Position numbers and translations under genes: made by a program
The notes under the pieces: generated by a model
What the model saw: only the letters and a program-made list of their open reading frames with translations
What the model was told of the DNA's origin: nothing
Databases searched by the model: none
Shown here: positions 62,286-64,000 of the stretch, in pieces
How the letters are laid out: the number at the start of each line of letters is the position of its first letter
Position numbering within the stretch: the first letter of the stretch is position 1
NCBI RefSeq assembly: GCF_009828095.1
Contig: NZ_WTYP01000001.1
Location: forward strand, 1,302,001 to 1,366,000
Reading direction: 5' to 3'
Source: Pontixanthobacter luteolus
GTDB taxonomy: Bacteria; Pseudomonadota; Alphaproteobacteria; Sphingomonadales; Sphingomonadaceae
Length of the DNA stretch: 64,000 nt

Positions 62286-62861
62286 TTGTCCGCTCTCTCC
62301 CTGATACTGGCATCGGCCAGCCCCAGACGGCGCGAATTGCTTGGCCGCTTGGGGATCGAACCTGCGCGCATCGCGCCCGCCGACATTGACGAAACCCCGC
62401 AGCCGACTGAACTGCCGCGCGACTATGCAAAACGCATGGGCCGCGAGAAAGCGCTGGCGGCTACATCTTCAGACGGGTTTGTTCTGGCGGGCGATACAGT
62501 GGTTGCAGCCGGCCGCAGAATCCTGCCCAAGGCTGAAGATGAAGAAACCGCACGCGAGTGCCTGACGCTGCTGTCAGGGCGGCGGCACCGGGTCTTGTCG
62601 TCTGTTGCCCTGCTATCGCCGGATGGCACGCTGCGCGAAAAGCTCAACGAGACAATCGTCAAGTTCAAGCGCCTCTCTGCAGAAGAGCTCGACGCCTATA
62701 TCACCAGTGGTGATTGGGAGGGAAAAGCAGGCGGCTACGCAATCCAGGGGCAGGCAGAAGGCCTGATTGAATGGATCCGCGGCAGCCATTCCGCAGTGAT
62801 GGGCTTGCCGCTGTATGAAACGCGTGCGCTTCTGAAATCCGCAGGTTTTCCAATTGGCTGA
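62286..62861 (+). CDS. maf: Nucleoside triphosphate pyrophosphatase Maf (YhdE-like)
   Basis: A 191-residue Maf protein hydrolysing dTTP/UTP or related modified nucleotides to monophosphates. 'LILASASPRRRELLGRLGI' (S-x-S-P-R-R), 'DYAKRMGREKALA', 'VLAGDTVVAAGRRILPKAEDEE', and 'AYITSGDWEGKAGGYAIQGQAEGLIEWIRGSHSAVMGLPLYET' carry the catalytic and substrate-recognition residues. The start is probably the TTG at 62286. It overlaps the RNase gene by 8 bases. Confidence 0.93.
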   Translation: MSALSLILASASPRRRELLGRLGIEPARIAPADIDETPQPTELPRDYAKRMGREKALAATSSDGFVLAGDTVVAAGRRILPKAEDEETARECLTLLSGRRHRVLSSVALLSPDGTLREKLNETIVKFKRLSAEELDAYITSGDWEGKAGGYAIQGQAEGLIEWIRGSHSAVMGLPLYETRALLKSAGFPIG

Positions 62862-63840
62862 ATGGCTGGTCGAACACGGTATCGGCGAAGACCGTGCCGT
62901 TTTGTGCGATCATGGCAGGATCCTTGAAAGCCGTGTTTACCGGCGCGGAATGCTGGGCCCGGGCCATGTGTCCGATGCCCGGCTGGTGTCGCGCGCGAAA
63001 GGCAGCAAGCGGGGGACGGTGCAATTTGCCAGCGGCGAAGAGGCATTGGTCAGCGGGCTTGCGGTGTCGGCCAGCGAAGGCAGCACCATTCGCTGCAAGG
63101 TTGTACGCTCGCAGGTTCCTGAAAGGGACCGCCGCAAACTCGCCCATGCCGTGCCGACCAATGAAGCCCCCACCGCCGCAGACACGCTTTTCGATCAGCT
63201 GACGGCGCAGGGGTGTAAGCCAAAGCTCGTCCGGCGCTTCCCCGATTGCGATTGGAACGAATTGTGGCTGGAGGCATCGAACGGCGCCGTACCGTTTGAT
63301 GGCGGCGAGCTGATTTTCGCAGATACGCCGGCGATGATGCTGATCGATATCGACGGCGGCGGTAATGGTGCAGCCGATGCGCGTTTGCTGGCCCTGTCAG
63401 CTGTAAACCCGATTGCGGAATCGATCGGCAGGTTCAATCTTTCCGGATCGATCGGGATTGATTTCCCTACCCTGCAGGCAAAAGCCGACAGAAAGGCCGT
63501 AGATCAGGCCATAGAGGCTGCGCTGGATCACTGGCCGCACGAACGCACCGCAATGAACGGGTTCGGCTTCATTCAGATTGTGGCGCGCTTTGAACGCCCT
63601 TCCCTGATCCAGCATATCCATTACGCCCGCGCCGCTTCTGCTGCATGCCTGCTGCTTCGCAAGGCAGAGTACGTGACAGAGCCCGGCGCATTGCAGCTCA
63701 ATTGCCATCCGGCTGTCGCGGGCAAGTTTCAGGATGCCTGGTTGGCCGAACTTTCGCGCCGGACAGGCCGCGAAGTGCGGACGGCAATGGACCCGTCCCT
63801 TGCGCTTGAAGCCGGATTCGCGCAGGCGGTGCCGCTATGA
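62854..63840 (+). CDS. Short RNase E/G family ribonuclease
   Basis: A 328-residue protein of the RNase E/G group. The DNase I-like catalytic part has 'GAVPFDGGELIFADTPAMMLIDIDGGGNG', with Asp positions as in 'IDVNSG' of RNase G, and 'NPIAESIGRFNLSGSIGIDFPTLQAKADRKAVDQAIEAAL'. It is much shorter than RNase G (about 490): the S1 region is replaced by a compact N-terminal domain. The start is a TTG at 62854. The placement after maf and before yacG is common in alphaproteobacteria. Confidence 0.82.
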   Translation: MAEWLVEHGIGEDRAVLCDHGRILESRVYRRGMLGPGHVSDARLVSRAKGSKRGTVQFASGEEALVSGLAVSASEGSTIRCKVVRSQVPERDRRKLAHAVPTNEAPTAADTLFDQLTAQGCKPKLVRRFPDCDWNELWLEASNGAVPFDGGELIFADTPAMMLIDIDGGGNGAADARLLALSAVNPIAESIGRFNLSGSIGIDFPTLQAKADRKAVDQAIEAALDHWPHERTAMNGFGFIQIVARFERPSLIQHIHYARAASAACLLLRKAEYVTEPGALQLNCHPAVAGKFQDAWLAELSRRTGREVRTAMDPSLALEAGFAQAVPL

Positions 63841-64000
63841 CCAAGACCAAAGCCTGCCCTATCTGCAAGAAATCGCGCTCGGAGGAATTCGCACCGTTCT
63901 GCTCGAGTCGCTGCCGGGACCGCGATTTGAACCAGTGGTTCAGCGACGGATACGCCGTGCCTGGCCGGCCTGCTGCACCTGAAGAGCTGGCGCCGGAGGA
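63837..64000 (+). CDS. yacG: DNA gyrase inhibitor YacG, cut by the right edge
   Basis: The first 54 residues are visible. Zinc ligands 'ACPICKKSRSEEFAPFCSSRCRDRDLNQWF' (two C-x2/3-C pairs) and 'SDGYAVPG' match YacG, a small zinc protein that binds GyrB and inhibits gyrase. The ATG at 63837 overlaps the stop of the RNase gene (ATGA). Confidence 0.92.
   Translation, partial: MTKTKACPICKKSRSEEFAPFCSSRCRDRDLNQWFSDGYAVPGRPAAPEELAPE

Overview
The window is a dense, core-type chromosomal segment of an alphaproteobacterium, most likely Sphingomonadales and probably Erythrobacteraceae. This is inferred from gene order and protein character, because no rRNA or tRNA gene is present to prove it. Supporting signs are the ctaC-ctaD-ctaB-small ORF-ctaG-ctaE-DUF983-SURF1-thrC cytochrome oxidase block, the hisG-hisD-nusB-thiL-hppA run, the infA-maf-RNase-yacG run, yfgM-like/bamB, a tandem pair of PF10118 proteins, and a fairly GC-rich, tightly packed layout with many GTG and TTG starts and ATGA overlaps. 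I see no prophage, insertion sequence, integron, CRISPR array, toxin-antitoxin or defence island, and no gap above about 260 bases without a gene.

Left part (1-16 kb): bamB (running off the edge) with a YfgM-like partner; a glycosyltransferase coupled to an alpha/beta hydrolase; selO; astD; two envelope proteins; rarD, pyrC, a patatin and ygfZ; a TetR regulator divergent from a tandem pair of PF10118 metal proteins, with a 17-bp-arm palindrome between the pair; a GNAT; and rpmA-rplU.

Middle (16-29 kb): a lipoprotein-fnr pair beside an FNR-box-controlled membrane protein; then one long minus-strand series that reads (in transcription order) ctaC, ctaD, ctaB, a 41-residue membrane ORF, ctaG, ctaE, DUF983, SURF1, thrC, an rRNA-type methyltransferase, folB, a mini Rossmann protein, moaA, moaD, moaE. 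This couples aerobic terminal oxidase assembly with threonine, folate and molybdopterin synthesis.

29-44 kb: pyrE-pdxJ-acpS-lepB, an AI-2E family permease, a DUF3089 hydrolase, ruvX and two thioesterases as one tight plus-strand series; a class A penicillin-binding protein and cobS on the minus strand; an MpaB-family protein; a J-domain protein divergent from bolA; pirin-SDR-epoxide-hydrolase-like genes; and DUF2332.

44-64 kb: hisG-hisD-nusB-thiL-hppA; an acyltransferase-like GNAT coupled to a JmjC/cupin-like protein, then tesB; a universal stress protein with a perfect FNR box; uvrC; a wax ester synthase/DGAT with a histone-like basic tail coupled to a lipase-like hydrolase; a TonB-dependent receptor with an unusual inserted domain; and infA-maf-RNase-yacG (yacG cut by the right edge).

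The most interesting signals are regulatory or structural rather than a whole new system: two identical FNR sites plus an Fe-S type FNR in the same window; the long palindrome between duplicated PF10118 genes; two genes (ruvX and thiL) that appear to start at CTG inside CTGA overlaps; Lys/Ala-rich tails on two unrelated proteins; an uncharacterised GNAT/JmjC couple; and several convergent gene pairs whose stop codons touch or overlap.
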